Part shown: in pieces, positions 41,625 to 49,530 of the stretch
Layout of the letters: every line of letters starts with the position of its first letter
Position numbering within the stretch: the first letter of the stretch is position 1
Source of the DNA: Streptomyces sp. NBC_01775
GTDB taxonomy: Bacteria; Actinomycetota; Actinomycetes; Streptomycetales; Streptomycetaceae
Reading direction: 5' to 3'
DNA: 64,000 bases
NCBI RefSeq assembly: GCF_035917675.1
Contig: NZ_CP109104.1
Location: 2,356,001-2,420,000 of the forward strand
Translations under genes and position numbers: made by a program
The notes under the pieces: generated by a model
Seen by the model: the letters and a program-made list of their open reading frames with translations, nothing else
Databases searched by the model: none
Told to the model about the DNA's origin: nothing

Positions 41625-42500
41625 TCAGAACGCACGCTGGTGGTCCTCCAGCATGACGTTGAGACGTTCGCGGAGCAGCGTGCGGCCGAGATCGTCGTAA
41701 GCGCGGGCCCACAAGGGGTGGAGTGCCGGGAGGCGCTGTGCGTCCTCGTGGTAGGCGGCGGTGAGTCCCAGAAGAGCGCTCGCCGGACAGCCCGCATCGA
41801 GGATCCGGGAGGCGTCGGCCAGGATGGTGTCCGTCTCCCCGGTGAAGGAGGGGTACTCGTCGGCGAAGGCGTCGGCCGGTGCGAGAACGCCGATACCGGT
41901 GCCGGACGGGTCGGGTTCGTGGCGCCAGCCGGCCGGAGGCGCGAGATCGAGGGGGACCTCCACGTCACCGCCGGCGGGGTTGACCCCGTACTCCGGGGTG
42001 GGGTGGATGCCGAGTTCGGCGGACAGGTGTGCCACCTGGGAGCGGCGGTCCTCTCCTCCGCCGCGCAGGGCGAGGGAGAGCAGAAAGGCGAGGCCGTCCA
42101 GGGTGCTCCGGCCGATGACGCCCGGATCCTTGTGGCCGAAGGAGGCAACGGGATGGTCGGTGCGCCCGAGTTCCGGCGCGGGGACCACCCATCCGACGCA
42201 GGTGCCGTTGCCCAGGTCCGCGAAGGGCAGGAGTTCCGGTACGGACATGAACGGTATGTGGTGCCGACGGAACACTTCCCCCGCGTAGCAGTACTCCCAC
42301 CCCTGGGGCGCGAGTGGTACCTCGCACAGGTCGAACGGGAAGGCGGGGCTGGTCTGCACGCGGAGAGCGTCGTACAGGCCCTCCTCGTACAGGTCCGTCG
42401 CGAGGAACCCCTCCTCCCAGGCGATGTCGATCACCTTGGCGAGTGCGGGTGGAGTGGGGAACGGGAACAGGTCGTCGATCCAGCGTGGTCGTGCCGTCAT
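41625..42500 (-). CDS. Hypothetical protein, possibly SUKH/SMI1-like
   Basis: 291 residues from the ATG at 42500; no good ribosome site is visible. The sequence includes VFRRHHIPFMSVPELLPFAD, then LGNGTCVGWVVPAPELGRTD and HPVASFGHKDPGVIGRSTLD. The order of LLPFADLGNG...GW and a following short acidic or polar segment recalls SMI1/KNR4 (SUKH) proteins, often immunity proteins of polymorphic toxins. The match is loose and the protein is longer than usual. An IS630 remnant lies 51 bp from its start, so the upstream region has been rearranged. Confidence 0.5.
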   Translation of the reverse strand: MTARPRWIDDLFPFPTPPALAKVIDIAWEEGFLATDLYEEGLYDALRVQTSPAFPFDLCEVPLAPQGWEYCYAGEVFRRHHIPFMSVPELLPFADLGNGTCVGWVVPAPELGRTDHPVASFGHKDPGVIGRSTLDGLAFLLSLALRGGGEDRRSQVAHLSAELGIHPTPEYGVNPAGGDVEVPLDLAPPAGWRHEPDPSGTGIGVLAPADAFADEYPSFTGETDTILADASRILDAGCPASALLGLTAAYHEDAQRLPALHPLWARAYDDLGRTLLRERLNVMLEDHQRAF

Positions 42501-42550
42501 GGCGGAGAGTGTCGCAGCCACGTCCGACAGCCGGAGACGCCCGGAAACCA

Positions 42551-42711
42551 CGTCGCTCGGCCCACCGCAGCGTGGTCGAACTGGAACGTGACGTCCGAGG
42601 CTGGATCAACGAGTGGAACAAGGCCCCCGAGCCGTCGCTGGACCAAGACAGCCGACGAGATCATTGAGAGCCGCACCGCCCACTGCCGACGAACCCACGA
42701 CTCAGGACACT
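42551..42711 (+). pseudogene. IS630-family transposase remnant
   Basis: SAHRSVVELERDVRGWINEW and NKAPEP follow the C-terminal pattern of IS630 transposases (THRSVQALEADLRDWI..WN..P). A shift of frame then gives WTKTADEIIESRTAHCRR, and the end reads DSGH. The catalytic domain is absent and a frameshift is present, so it is inactive. Confidence 0.78.
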
Positions 42712-42765
42712 GGGCACTGCGGCCCCCGTAAGGGTCCCAAGGATCTGCGGTCCTATACTTCGGGG

Positions 42766-43251
42766 ATGAACGACACCACGGTCGAGGAGGCCGTCACCAT
42801 CAGGCGGGCGGTCGCCGGGGACGCCGGGCGTCTCACCGAGCTCGTCCAGGAATCCGGCGCCTACCGGGGCCGGTACGCGTCGATCATCAGCGGTTACGCG
42901 GTCACGCCGGACTATCTCGCCCGCCACGAGGTCCACGTCGCCGTCGGCCCGGACGGCGGGACGCTCGGCTTCTACGCCCTGGTGCTGGATCCGCCCGAGC
43001 TGGACCTCGCCTTCGTCGACGACGCGGCGCAGGGACTCGGCGTGGGGCGGCAGCTGATCGCGCACATGAAGGAGACGGCGGCCAAGGCGGGACTGCGCGA
43101 GGTCCGGGTCGTGGCGCATCCCCCGGCCGAGCCCTTCTACCTGCGCACGGGCGCCCGCCGCACGGGCACCGTCCCGCCCATGCCGCCCAAGGTCCCCTGG
43201 GCGCGTCCGGAACTGTGCTTCGAGGTGACCCCGAGGGTCCCGGCGGCCTGA
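42766..43251 (+). CDS. GNAT-family N-acetyltransferase
   Basis: 161 residues from the ATG at 42766. The fold includes VTIRRAVAGDAGRLTELVQE, LGFYALVLDPPELDLAFVDD and the acetyl-CoA loop AAQGLGVGRQLIAHMKETAA, then VAHPPAEPFYLRTGARRTG. It would acetylate an amine or protein N-terminus; the substrate is unknown. It starts directly after the IS630 remnant and has TATACT at 42753-42758 just upstream as a possible -10, giving a very short leader. Confidence 0.9.
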   Translation: MNDTTVEEAVTIRRAVAGDAGRLTELVQESGAYRGRYASIISGYAVTPDYLARHEVHVAVGPDGGTLGFYALVLDPPELDLAFVDDAAQGLGVGRQLIAHMKETAAKAGLREVRVVAHPPAEPFYLRTGARRTGTVPPMPPKVPWARPELCFEVTPRVPAA

Positions 43252-43312
43252 ATCTCCGCACTTCCGGGAAGAGCAGGGGAAGCCGGAGAGACCACAGAGG
43301 CGGAGGACGAGC

Positions 43313-43756
43313 ATGCGCGTGAGGCTCCTGCGGGCCGTGGGCGTGGCGACAGCCGCGTACGGACTCGCCGTCACAGCCAGGCCCGAACTGCTGGCCCGGC
43401 CCTCCGGACTGGTGGACGAGGAGGGCCGGACAGCACCGGACACCCGTACGTCGCTGCGCCCGCTGGCCTGGCGCGATGCCGCGTCGGGGCTCGCCCTGGC
43501 ACTCGCGCCCGAGGGCCCCGCGCTGCGGACGGCGGCGTGGCTGCGCCTGGCCGCCGACTTCGGGGACGCCGCCCTGCTCGCCGCGACCCTCCCCCGCCCC
43601 GCCCGGTCACGGGCCGTCGCCCTCTCCGTCGCCTGGGGCGCCGTGTCCGTCGCCGGACTGTACGGAAGCGGGCGGTGCGAGCGCGGGCCGCGCAGGGGGC
43701 TAAATAGCGACGGGCCGCAGCAGGCGTCGATGATGCGTCAGAGGTCGGTGTCGTGA
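43313..43756 (+). CDS. Small hypothetical membrane protein
   Basis: 147 residues, with helices at the N-terminus (LLRAVGVATAAYGLAVTA) and in the middle (RDAASGLALALAPEGPALRT, AVALSVAWGAVSVAGLYGSG). The C-terminal ~25 residues after GSGRCERGPR look non-conserved and overlap a convergent gene, so the natural end may be a little earlier in relatives. No family assignment. It follows the GNAT gene by 61 bp on the same strand. Confidence 0.55.
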   Translation: MRVRLLRAVGVATAAYGLAVTARPELLARPSGLVDEEGRTAPDTRTSLRPLAWRDAASGLALALAPEGPALRTAAWLRLAADFGDAALLAATLPRPARSRAVALSVAWGAVSVAGLYGSGRCERGPRRGLNSDGPQQASMMRQRSVS

Positions 43757-44071
43757 TGTCGGAGTCCTCTTCGCCGACGGGCTCCTGCGCTCGCGGGCGA
43801 GGACGTACGGGCCCGCCAGGGCGACGGCGGCCCCGTCCGGCGAGCGGTGCCGCTCCTCCTGGAGGTGCCGGGATGGCGGGTCGTGGGCGTAGGGCGGCAG
43901 GCCGGTCGGCACCGGTCCGAGCGCGGGCGGTACGGGGACGGTGAGCTGGCGGGCCGCACGGCGGCGCGCCGGGCACCAGGCCCGCCGTGCGGGCTCCCCC
44001 CCCCAGATGCCCAGGCAGGCCACCAGGTCGAGCACGAGGCACGCGCCGCTCCGGCCCCGAGCCCGCGTCAC
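43700..44071 (-). CDS. Small hypothetical protein, last gene of the Xre-led operon
   Basis: Candidate 123-residue product whose GTG start overlaps the TGA of the upstream gene (GTGA at 44068-44071), implying coupling. The middle part, GLPPYAHDPPSRHLQEERHR then SPDGAAVALAGPYVLARE, looks like genuine protein. The last ~30 residues are Arg/Ser-rich. Another frame from about 43800 reads QEPVGEEDSDITTPTSDAS, which would be more natural, so a frameshift near 43800 is possible. A run of nine C bases near 43996-44004 is another frameshift risk. Overlaps the convergent 43313-43756 gene by 57 bp. Confidence 0.45.
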   Translation of the reverse strand: MTRARGRSGACLVLDLVACLGIWGGEPARRAWCPARRRAARQLTVPVPPALGPVPTGLPPYAHDPPSRHLQEERHRSPDGAAVALAGPYVLARERRSPSAKRTPTSRHRPLTHHRRLLRPVAI

Positions 44072-44610
44072 AGCTCCACCGGCGGACGCCGGGCCGCCAC
44101 CAGTTCCAAAGCGGCGCACAACTGCGCCTCCAGTTGGACGGGCAGGTCGTCGGGGTCCACCTCGTAGCGCGCGTTCCCGGCGTGGGCGCCGGCCTGTTGG
44201 CGCAGGGTCCGCGCGTACCGGTCGCGGAGCTGGGCGGCCGAGTGGCAGCTCACGGCGAGGTCGGCCAGCACGCGGGCTCGGGCCTCCTTGTGCGTGGTCT
44301 TCCACACGGCGCGCAGGAACTCCGACCGGTGAGCGGCACCGGTGCCACCGTCCGAAAGCGCGCGGGCCAGCACGCGCAGAAGAGCACGGTGCGGGTCGTA
44401 GTGGCGCACCGTCCTGGCCGCCTCCTGCCGCCAGGCGGGGCCGGAGGCGGGGGTGCAGGCGCAGCGGCCGGTGATGACGACCCACGCATCAGCCTTGGGC
44501 TGCGGGTCCTCACGGCCGGAGACACGCGGGGCCTTCCCGCAGGCCGGGCACCGTCCGGTCTCGGCCCGCGCTTTCCGAACGATGCGGGCGACAGCCGGGT
44601 CAGGTGCCAT
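44068..44610 (-). CDS. Hypothetical protein with CPxC motif
   Basis: 180 residues from the ATG at 44610. The N-terminal part reads VARIVRKARAETGRCPACGK, then VVITGRCACTPASG, so it may bind a metal through CPAC and CAC. The rest is helical (HYDPHRALLRVLARALSDGG, FLRAVWKTTHKEARARVLAD). Its ATG overlaps a TGA that ends a small cysteine-rich reading frame in another phase, the usual coupling pattern. No known family. Part of the minus-strand operon headed by the Xre regulator. Confidence 0.55.
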   Translation of the reverse strand: MAPDPAVARIVRKARAETGRCPACGKAPRVSGREDPQPKADAWVVITGRCACTPASGPAWRQEAARTVRHYDPHRALLRVLARALSDGGTGAAHRSEFLRAVWKTTHKEARARVLADLAVSCHSAAQLRDRYARTLRQQAGAHAGNARYEVDPDDLPVQLEAQLCAALELVAARRPPVEL

Positions 44611-44757
44611 TGCGGTCGCACCCCTCGCAGCGGGGGCAGGTGCACGGGGGGAAAACATCGGCCGCTCCAGCGGCTCGGGCGGGCCCCGCTCGTCCTCGAC
44701 CACGATCCGTGTCCGGCTCCAGGTGCGGCCCTCGTCCCGGGAAACGCGGATCGTCAT
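44600..44757 (-). pseudogene. Small Cys-rich ORF, frameshifted at a C6 tract
   Basis: The ATG at 44757 begins MTIRVSRDEGRTWSRTRIVV, which resembles short Streptomyces proteins ending in a Cys cluster. In the starting frame that end is missing. One base of shift in the TTTTCCCCCC tract gives PPCTCPRCEGCDRNGT and a TGA at 44600-44602 that overlaps the next ATG. A single-base deletion in the C tract (or a sequencing error or slippage) explains both observations. An in-frame ATG at 44913 with GAGGA upstream could extend the N-terminus. Confidence 0.5.
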
Positions 44758-44960
44758 GCTGCTCACGGCGCCGCCCTCAACCCGGGCCCGGCGGTGACCC
44801 CGTCCCGAGAGGCCTGCGACTCGCGGATCTCGCGCGGGGCCGACGGGGCGGGTGTTCGCCATGTACGCGCTCGCTCGGGGTGCCCTCTTCGCGTTCTCCG
44901 TCGGCTGGGTCATCGCTGCGTCCTCGGTCGGCAGTTGGTGATGCCGCCACCGGGCGCACA

Positions 44961-45021
44961 GAACCCCCGGCAGCCTCATCAGTGATCGTCTACTCACTGA
45001 ACGTAGCGACGCCGGGGGTTC
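44961..45021. promoter_or_regulatory. Nested inverted repeats upstream of the small-protein genes
   Basis: Outer arms GAACCCCCGGC (44961-44971) / GCCGGGGGTTC (45011-45021) and inner arms TCAGTGA (44979-44985) / TCACTGA (44994-45000) share one centre. The element lies between the Xre gene end and the small genes. It could be an operator (inner) within a hairpin (outer). Confidence 0.6.
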
Positions 45022-45085
45022 GATTGCTATGACACTTTCCCCGGGGCCGGACGGGAAGTGCCAACAGGGTTTAGAGCATGGGGAG

Positions 45086-46258
45086 TTACAGTGCGACGCC
45101 GACCGCGTCGGCCAGGGACCGCATATCCGGGGTCAACGTACGCCGGTGCTCGACCACGTCACCCATCACATCCCGCGCGGACCGCTGCTCGACCAGCCAT
45201 TCCGGCGCCTGCGTGCGGACCTCGGACAGCACCTCGACGGCCTCCCCGTACTGCCGCATCATCGTGTGCGCCCGCGCCACATCCAGACGGTGGCGGTGGA
45301 ACTCGGTGCTCGTCGACTGCCCTGTCTCCTTCAGCTGGTCCGCGACCTTCAGCACTTCGTCCGGACGGTCGAGCACGATGCCGCGCTCAGCCTTCTTGTA
45401 GGCGACGGTCACGGGACCCCACGTCGCCAGACGGCTCTCGCCACGTGGAAGCTCGTGACCGGTCATCACCGCGACCGAGCGGGCAAGGCGCATGGCGTCC
45501 TCGGCCTCGCCCTTGCGATTGTCCCGGAGACTCGCGGCCGACACCTGAAGCAGCAGCCACCCCCAGGCGGCCAGGTCCTCCGGAGTCGCACGCGAGACCC
45601 GGGGTTCCATGTCATCGGCCCAGCGTGTAGCCATTTGCCTGGCCTCCTCCAGCCGTCCTTGCCGCACGAGGAGCCACGTCCACGTTGTCATGATCGATGC
45701 CGCCCGTAGCCTGTCCGCCGAGGCGTCCAGCGCGCGCGTCAGCGCGGTCTCCGCCGCATCGAACTGGCGGGCCTGAGTGAGCACGCTTCCGGCGATCTGG
45801 AGGATGTGGGCACGCAGCGAGCGCGCTTCGGTATCGCCTTCGAGGGCATCCGCGTCGCGGAGGAGTGGTGCCAGCAGCTCCGAAACGTCGTGGAGTTGGT
45901 TGGCGAAGTAGGCCGCGCGCAGGGCGGGCAGAGTGGCGAGAGCGCCAGCCAGGCTAGGTTCTTCTTCCGGCTGCACTGCCGGGTGCTCGATGGCCTCTTG
46001 GAGAGGGCGCCAGGGCGCGGCCACCGGTTTGACGGCAACGTCGTCGCGCTGGATCAGGCGGGACGTGGGCACGCGTAGGGCCCGGGCCAGGCGGTGCGCG
46101 CTCTCCAGTCGTGTGTCCCGGATCTCTCCCTGTTCAAGCTTGCGGATCAGCGAGAGGGAGATGCCGGATGCCGCCGCCAACTCGCGCTGACTCAGGCCGC
46201 GGCGTTTGCGAACATCACGCAGACGAGTACCGATGTGGGTGTCAGAGCGCTCGTGCAT
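45086..46258 (-). CDS. Xre-family HTH regulator with TPR-like C-terminus
   Basis: 390 residues. The N-terminal HTH_3 domain reads IGTRLRDVRKRRGLSQRELA, then AASGISLSLIRKLEQGEIRD. The remaining ~300 residues are repetitive helices (LVRQGRLEEARQMATRWADD, EDLAAWGWLLLQVSAASLRD, TMMRQYGEAVEVLSEVRTQA) consistent with TPR repeats. This is the common Streptomyces class of Xre-TPR developmental or accessory regulators. A perfect 9-bp inverted repeat immediately upstream of the ATG is the likely autoregulatory operator. Small unknown proteins are encoded downstream on the same strand. Confidence 0.88.
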   Translation of the reverse strand: MHERSDTHIGTRLRDVRKRRGLSQRELAAASGISLSLIRKLEQGEIRDTRLESAHRLARALRVPTSRLIQRDDVAVKPVAAPWRPLQEAIEHPAVQPEEEPSLAGALATLPALRAAYFANQLHDVSELLAPLLRDADALEGDTEARSLRAHILQIAGSVLTQARQFDAAETALTRALDASADRLRAASIMTTWTWLLVRQGRLEEARQMATRWADDMEPRVSRATPEDLAAWGWLLLQVSAASLRDNRKGEAEDAMRLARSVAVMTGHELPRGESRLATWGPVTVAYKKAERGIVLDRPDEVLKVADQLKETGQSTSTEFHRHRLDVARAHTMMRQYGEAVEVLSEVRTQAPEWLVEQRSARDVMGDVVEHRRTLTPDMRSLADAVGVAL

Positions 46259-46681
46259 ACCGGACTCCGTTCTGAACTCGACACTCAGAACGGTACGCCT
46301 CCCGGCTCCAGGGCGGCGACGACGCGGCGCCTACTCCCCTGGGAGCAGGCGCCGTTGACGTGCGCACATACGGGCGTTCGATCTTCTCCAAACCACGCCG
46401 ACAACTCGCAAGCCCCGACCGACGGCCTCGCGGGCGCGCCCCCGGCGGACGAGGCCGGTACCGCACCGACGCCACCGTTGTGGTCCTGCTCGCCCACGGC
46501 TGACGAGCCGAGGCCGGCCAGCTGAGACAGGCATCCGACAGCCGCTCGGGCCCGGCGCCGCCGAGCGCCGGGCTCTCCCACGGGCCGCGCAGGGGCGACG
46601 CACGTCACGGAGCGGGCGCGGCACGGAGCGGGGCGCGTCACAGAGCGGCGCGCGTCGCGGACCGGGGGCGGTGGGGGCGGG
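46259..46681. other. Intergenic region with imperfect repeats
   Basis: About 420 bp. It holds the Xre operator (46267-46293) near one end and, at about 46600-46660, three to four imperfect ~17-bp units built on CGCGGCACGGAGCGGG. No convincing gene is seen in any frame. Confidence 0.5.
46267..46293. promoter_or_regulatory. Palindromic operator upstream of the Xre gene
   Basis: CCGTTCTGA (46267-46275) and TCAGAACGG (46285-46293) are perfect 9-bp arms with a 9-bp spacer, starting 9 bp upstream of the Xre ATG. The position suggests self-repression. Confidence 0.72.
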
Positions 46682-47272
46682 TCAGCCGGCCGTAGCGCTC
46701 TGGCCGGCGCCGCCTCGGGCCGCCTTGAGGTTGGCCTTCTTCACCTTGTTTCCGCACGTCGCCATGGAGCACCAGCGCCGTCGGCCGCCGCGGCTGGTGT
46801 CCACGAAGAGCCCTCCGCAGGTGTGCTGCTCACAGCTCTTGATCACACCCTCACCAGGGCCGCCGAGGGTCGCGACGGCGTCCACGGCGACGACGGCGAG
46901 CGCGGCCCGCGCGGGGTCGCCGTCCGGGAGGTGCCAGCGCGCCTGCCCCCCGCTGAGGACGAGCCGCGCGCGGTGGCGCGCGGCCCAGCGGTTGAGCACT
47001 TCCTCGTCCGCCGCCTCCGGCACACCGCCGGAGGCGAGGGCGGTACCGGCCCGGTGGATGGCCTCGCGCAGGGTGCGCGCGTCCCGCAGGTGCGTCTCGG
47101 AGACCGGCATGTCCGCGCCGCCGAGCCCGTTGACGGTGAGCCATGCGCGCAGCTGTTCGGGGGTGGCGATCCGCTCCACCGGGTCGGCGCGCCGCTCCCC
47201 GAGGGTGGCGACGAAGCGGAACGCGAGGATCTCGTTGCCGAGCCGGAAGCCTTCAGCAGATGAACCGGTCAT
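46682..47272 (-). CDS. CGNR zinc-finger transcriptional regulator
   Basis: 196 residues. The N-terminal ABATE domain (LGNEILAFRFVATLGERRAD, ERIATPEQLRAWLTVNGL) is followed by the CGNR finger: CEQHTCGGLFVDTSRGGRRR, then WCSMATCGNKVKKANLKA, giving two Cys pairs and the basic CGN(K) helix. It is divergent from an alpha/beta hydrolase gene, with two GAACC-N9-GGTTC palindromes between them. It is therefore probably a ligand-responsive repressor of that hydrolase and of itself. Confidence 0.92.
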   Translation of the reverse strand: MTGSSAEGFRLGNEILAFRFVATLGERRADPVERIATPEQLRAWLTVNGLGGADMPVSETHLRDARTLREAIHRAGTALASGGVPEAADEEVLNRWAARHRARLVLSGGQARWHLPDGDPARAALAVVAVDAVATLGGPGEGVIKSCEQHTCGGLFVDTSRGGRRRWCSMATCGNKVKKANLKAARGGAGQSATAG

Positions 47273-47330
47273 GGTGGTTCACCTTAGCCGCTCACCCCTG
47301 GGAAGGCCAGCGCTTGACGCGAGCCGATGC

Positions 47331-47372
47331 GAACCCTCTTAATAGGTTCCTGCGAACCGTTTCAAACGGTTC
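47331..47372. promoter_or_regulatory. Two GAACC-N9-GGTTC operators in the CGNR/hydrolase divergent promoter
   Basis: Copies at 47331-47349 and 47354-47372, 23 bp apart. The second is a longer palindrome, GAACCGTTTCAAACGGTTC. A possible hydrolase -35 TTGACG (47314-47319) precedes an AT-rich -10 area (CTTAATA) inside the first copy. Confidence 0.78.
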
Positions 47373-47428
47373 CGGATCTCTCGAGGGCGGGCCCACGCCC
47401 CGCCCCCACGCAGGTAAGGAGAACGCGC

Positions 47429-48385
47429 ATGACCGAGACCACCACCGCACAGCCCCTGACCGGCTTCGGCACCGTGAGCGGAGCCCCAGGACTCCCGGAC
47501 GGCTTCGCGGACGTCTTCGAGAGCACCCTCGTCCGCGTCGGCGATGTGGCCCTGCACACCGTGCAGGGCGGAGCCGGACAGCCCCTCCTCCTCGTCGGCG
47601 GCTGGCCGCAGAACTGGTACGTGTGGCGCCATGTCATGCCGCGCCTGGCGGAGCACTTCCGCGTCGTCGCGGTCGACCCACGCGGCGTCGGGCGGTCCGA
47701 CAAGCCGCGCGGGGGATACGACACCGGCACCGTGGCGGCCGAACTCGTCGCCCTCATGCGGACGCTCGGCCACGAACGCTTCGCGCTGGCCGGGCACGAC
47801 GTCGGCATGTGGATCGGCTACGCCCTCGCCGCCGACCACGGCGACGCGGTCGCACGCCTCGCCCTGCTCGACGCCACGATTCCCGGGCTCGCGCCCGACC
47901 TCCCCGTCTTCGGCCCCGAGGCGCAGAACGACGCGCTGTGGCACTTCTCCTTCAACCGCAAGCGCACCGTGAACGAACAGCTCGTGCGGGGCCGCGAGCA
48001 CCTCTACTTCGGCGACCAGTTCCGCAACAAGGCCGCACAGCCACTGCCGGAGTCCGCGGTCGGCTTCTACATCGAAACCCTCGCGCGCGACCCCGAAGCG
48101 CTGCGTGCCAGCTTCGACTACTACCGGGCCACCGACGAGAACATCGCGCAGAACAACCGGCGCAAGGAGCAGCCGCTGGCCATGCCGGTCCTCGGCGTCG
48201 CGGGGGACCGAGGCCAGGGCACGCGCCTCGGCGCCCTCCTCGGCCCGGTCACCGAGCGGCTGGAGACCGCCGTCCTGCCCGAGTGCGGTCACTACGTTCC
48301 CGAAGAGCGCCCCGAGGCCCTCCTCGACCGGCTCCTCCCCTTCCTCAAGGCCGGGGATCGGACCTGGGGCGGTGGACCCTGCTGA
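47429..48385 (+). CDS. Alpha/beta hydrolase (epoxide hydrolase/haloalkane dehalogenase-like)
   Basis: 318 residues from the ATG at 47429, with AAGGAG 7 bp upstream. The oxyanion segment is LLLVGGWPQNWYVWRHVMPR (GGWPQ, cf. HGWPQ in epoxide hydrolases). VVAVDPRGVGRSDKPRGGYD follows, and the nucleophile elbow is ALAGHDVGMWIGYALA, with Asp as nucleophile. The catalytic His is in LPECGHYVPEERPE. An Asp nucleophile fits epoxide hydrolase or dehalogenase chemistry rather than esterase. It is controlled by the divergent CGNR protein. Its 3' end overlaps the convergent VanZ gene by 41 bp. Confidence 0.88.
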   Translation: MTETTTAQPLTGFGTVSGAPGLPDGFADVFESTLVRVGDVALHTVQGGAGQPLLLVGGWPQNWYVWRHVMPRLAEHFRVVAVDPRGVGRSDKPRGGYDTGTVAAELVALMRTLGHERFALAGHDVGMWIGYALAADHGDAVARLALLDATIPGLAPDLPVFGPEAQNDALWHFSFNRKRTVNEQLVRGREHLYFGDQFRNKAAQPLPESAVGFYIETLARDPEALRASFDYYRATDENIAQNNRRKEQPLAMPVLGVAGDRGQGTRLGALLGPVTERLETAVLPECGHYVPEERPEALLDRLLPFLKAGDRTWGGGPC

Positions 48386-49169
48386 GGCGGCGGCCCAGGA
48401 GGAGGTAGCCGAGAAGGGCGCCGGTGGCGTTGAGGATGACGTCGTCGATGTCGAAGGCGCGACCGGTCACCCAGAGGCCCTGGACCGTCTCCACCAGCAG
48501 CATCACCAGCGCGGCGCACAGGGTGACGCGGAGGACGCCACGGACCTGCGGCGCCAGCACCGGCAACAGCACGCCGAAGGGGACGCCGAGCACGATGTTC
48601 CCGCCGAGCTGCTGGGCGGCCTGGCGCAGCGCGGGCTGGTCCAGGTATCCGCGGATGGAGTCACCGGGGCGCAGATTGGTGTGGGTGAGGCGCTCGGCCG
48701 CCGCCGAGGGCTCCAGCGTCACCCGGGAGAGGAGGGCGGCGAACAGCACCAGCGCCGCGAAGGCCACCACCGTCGCCAGTACCCGGGCCACCAGCCGTCC
48801 GGGGCCAGGGCTCCGACGGGCCTCGGGGGCCGGGCGGCGCGGGCCCTTCTTGGCGGAGGACGCGGCGGGCGGGGTCCTTCCGGTGGAGCGGGCGGCCCCG
48901 GCGGGCTTGCGCCCCGTGTGCGGCCTGCTCCTCGCGGCCGGTCTCTTCTCCGTGGACGGAGCGTTCCCCGTGGCTGGACTTTTCCCCGCGGACGGCTTCT
49001 TCCCCGCGGACGGCTTCTTCTCCCTGGACGGCTTCTTCTCCGTGGACGGGCTCTTCCCCGCGGACGGGCTCTTCCCCGTGGCCCGCTTGGCGCCCGTGGC
49101 CCGCTTGGTGTCCGCGGCCCGCTTGGTGTCCACGGCCGGCCCGATCCCCATCGTTGACCTGATCCCCAT
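48345..49169 (-). CDS. VanZ-domain membrane protein with Lys/Pro/Ser-rich N-terminal tail
   Basis: 274 residues from the ATG at 49169, preceded by GGAGGT at ideal spacing. The first ~130 residues are low-complexity repeats (KKPSAGKSPS, TKRATGAKRATG), histone-H1-like. The VanZ part follows: VLATVVAFAALVLFAALLSR, LGGNIVLGVPFGVLLPVLAP, LVMLLVETVQGLWVTGRAFD and DDVILNATGALLGYLL. VanZ proteins confer low-level teicoplanin resistance in enterococci, but most homologues are uncharacterised. The start region is duplicated (49143-49178), giving two in-frame ATGs. Confidence 0.8.
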   Translation of the reverse strand: MGIRSTMGIGPAVDTKRAADTKRATGAKRATGKSPSAGKSPSTEKKPSREKKPSAGKKPSAGKSPATGNAPSTEKRPAARSRPHTGRKPAGAARSTGRTPPAASSAKKGPRRPAPEARRSPGPGRLVARVLATVVAFAALVLFAALLSRVTLEPSAAAERLTHTNLRPGDSIRGYLDQPALRQAAQQLGGNIVLGVPFGVLLPVLAPQVRGVLRVTLCAALVMLLVETVQGLWVTGRAFDIDDVILNATGALLGYLLLGRRLSRVHRPRSDPRP

Positions 49170-49178
49170 CGTTGACCT
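49143..49178. repeat. Exact 18-bp duplication spanning the VanZ start codon
   Basis: GATCCCCATCGTTGACCT occurs at 49143-49160 and 49161-49178. Each copy holds a minus-strand ATG (49149-49151 and 49167-49169) in the same frame, but only the outer one has the GGAGG site in the right place. Confidence 0.9.
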
Positions 49179-49530
49179 CCAGCTCGGTGACGGGCGCGGT
49201 GCGCTCAGCGCGAGGCCCGCACGGCGCGTACGGTCCTGCCGCCTCGCGGGGCCAAGGCCGTGCGGAGATGACGGCTCAGCCGGCGGACCGGCCACAGGCG
49301 CCGGACCGGGCGCCGCTCAGAGCTTCGGCCCGCGCCCATGGTGCTCACTCCCCTTGCGAGGACGGATGGCTGAGAGGACGGCTGCGCATCTTCGCGGGAC
49401 GGGGTGCCCCTCCTCGCGTCCCGCAACCCCACCGGTTTCCGGGATCGGCCCGCCCTTCACGGGACCTCCACGAACCGGTCATGGCATTCCCGACTGCGGC
49501 CGGTGTGCCCGGTGTTGTTAGGGTTCGCTC

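Noticed and set aside
45011..45030. GCCGGGGGTTCGATT resembles a tRNA T-arm
   Set aside because: No matching stem, anticodon arm or acceptor stem around it; it is one arm of the inverted repeat centred near 44990.
46285..46641. Possible small gene on the minus strand upstream of the Xre regulator
   Set aside because: Overlaps the palindromic operator and imperfect DNA repeats; the translated sequence shows no family resemblance or ribosome site.
48345..49295. Longer VanZ start upstream of 49169
   Set aside because: The ATG at 49169 has an ideal GGAGG site; upstream codons have no ribosome site and unlikely composition.
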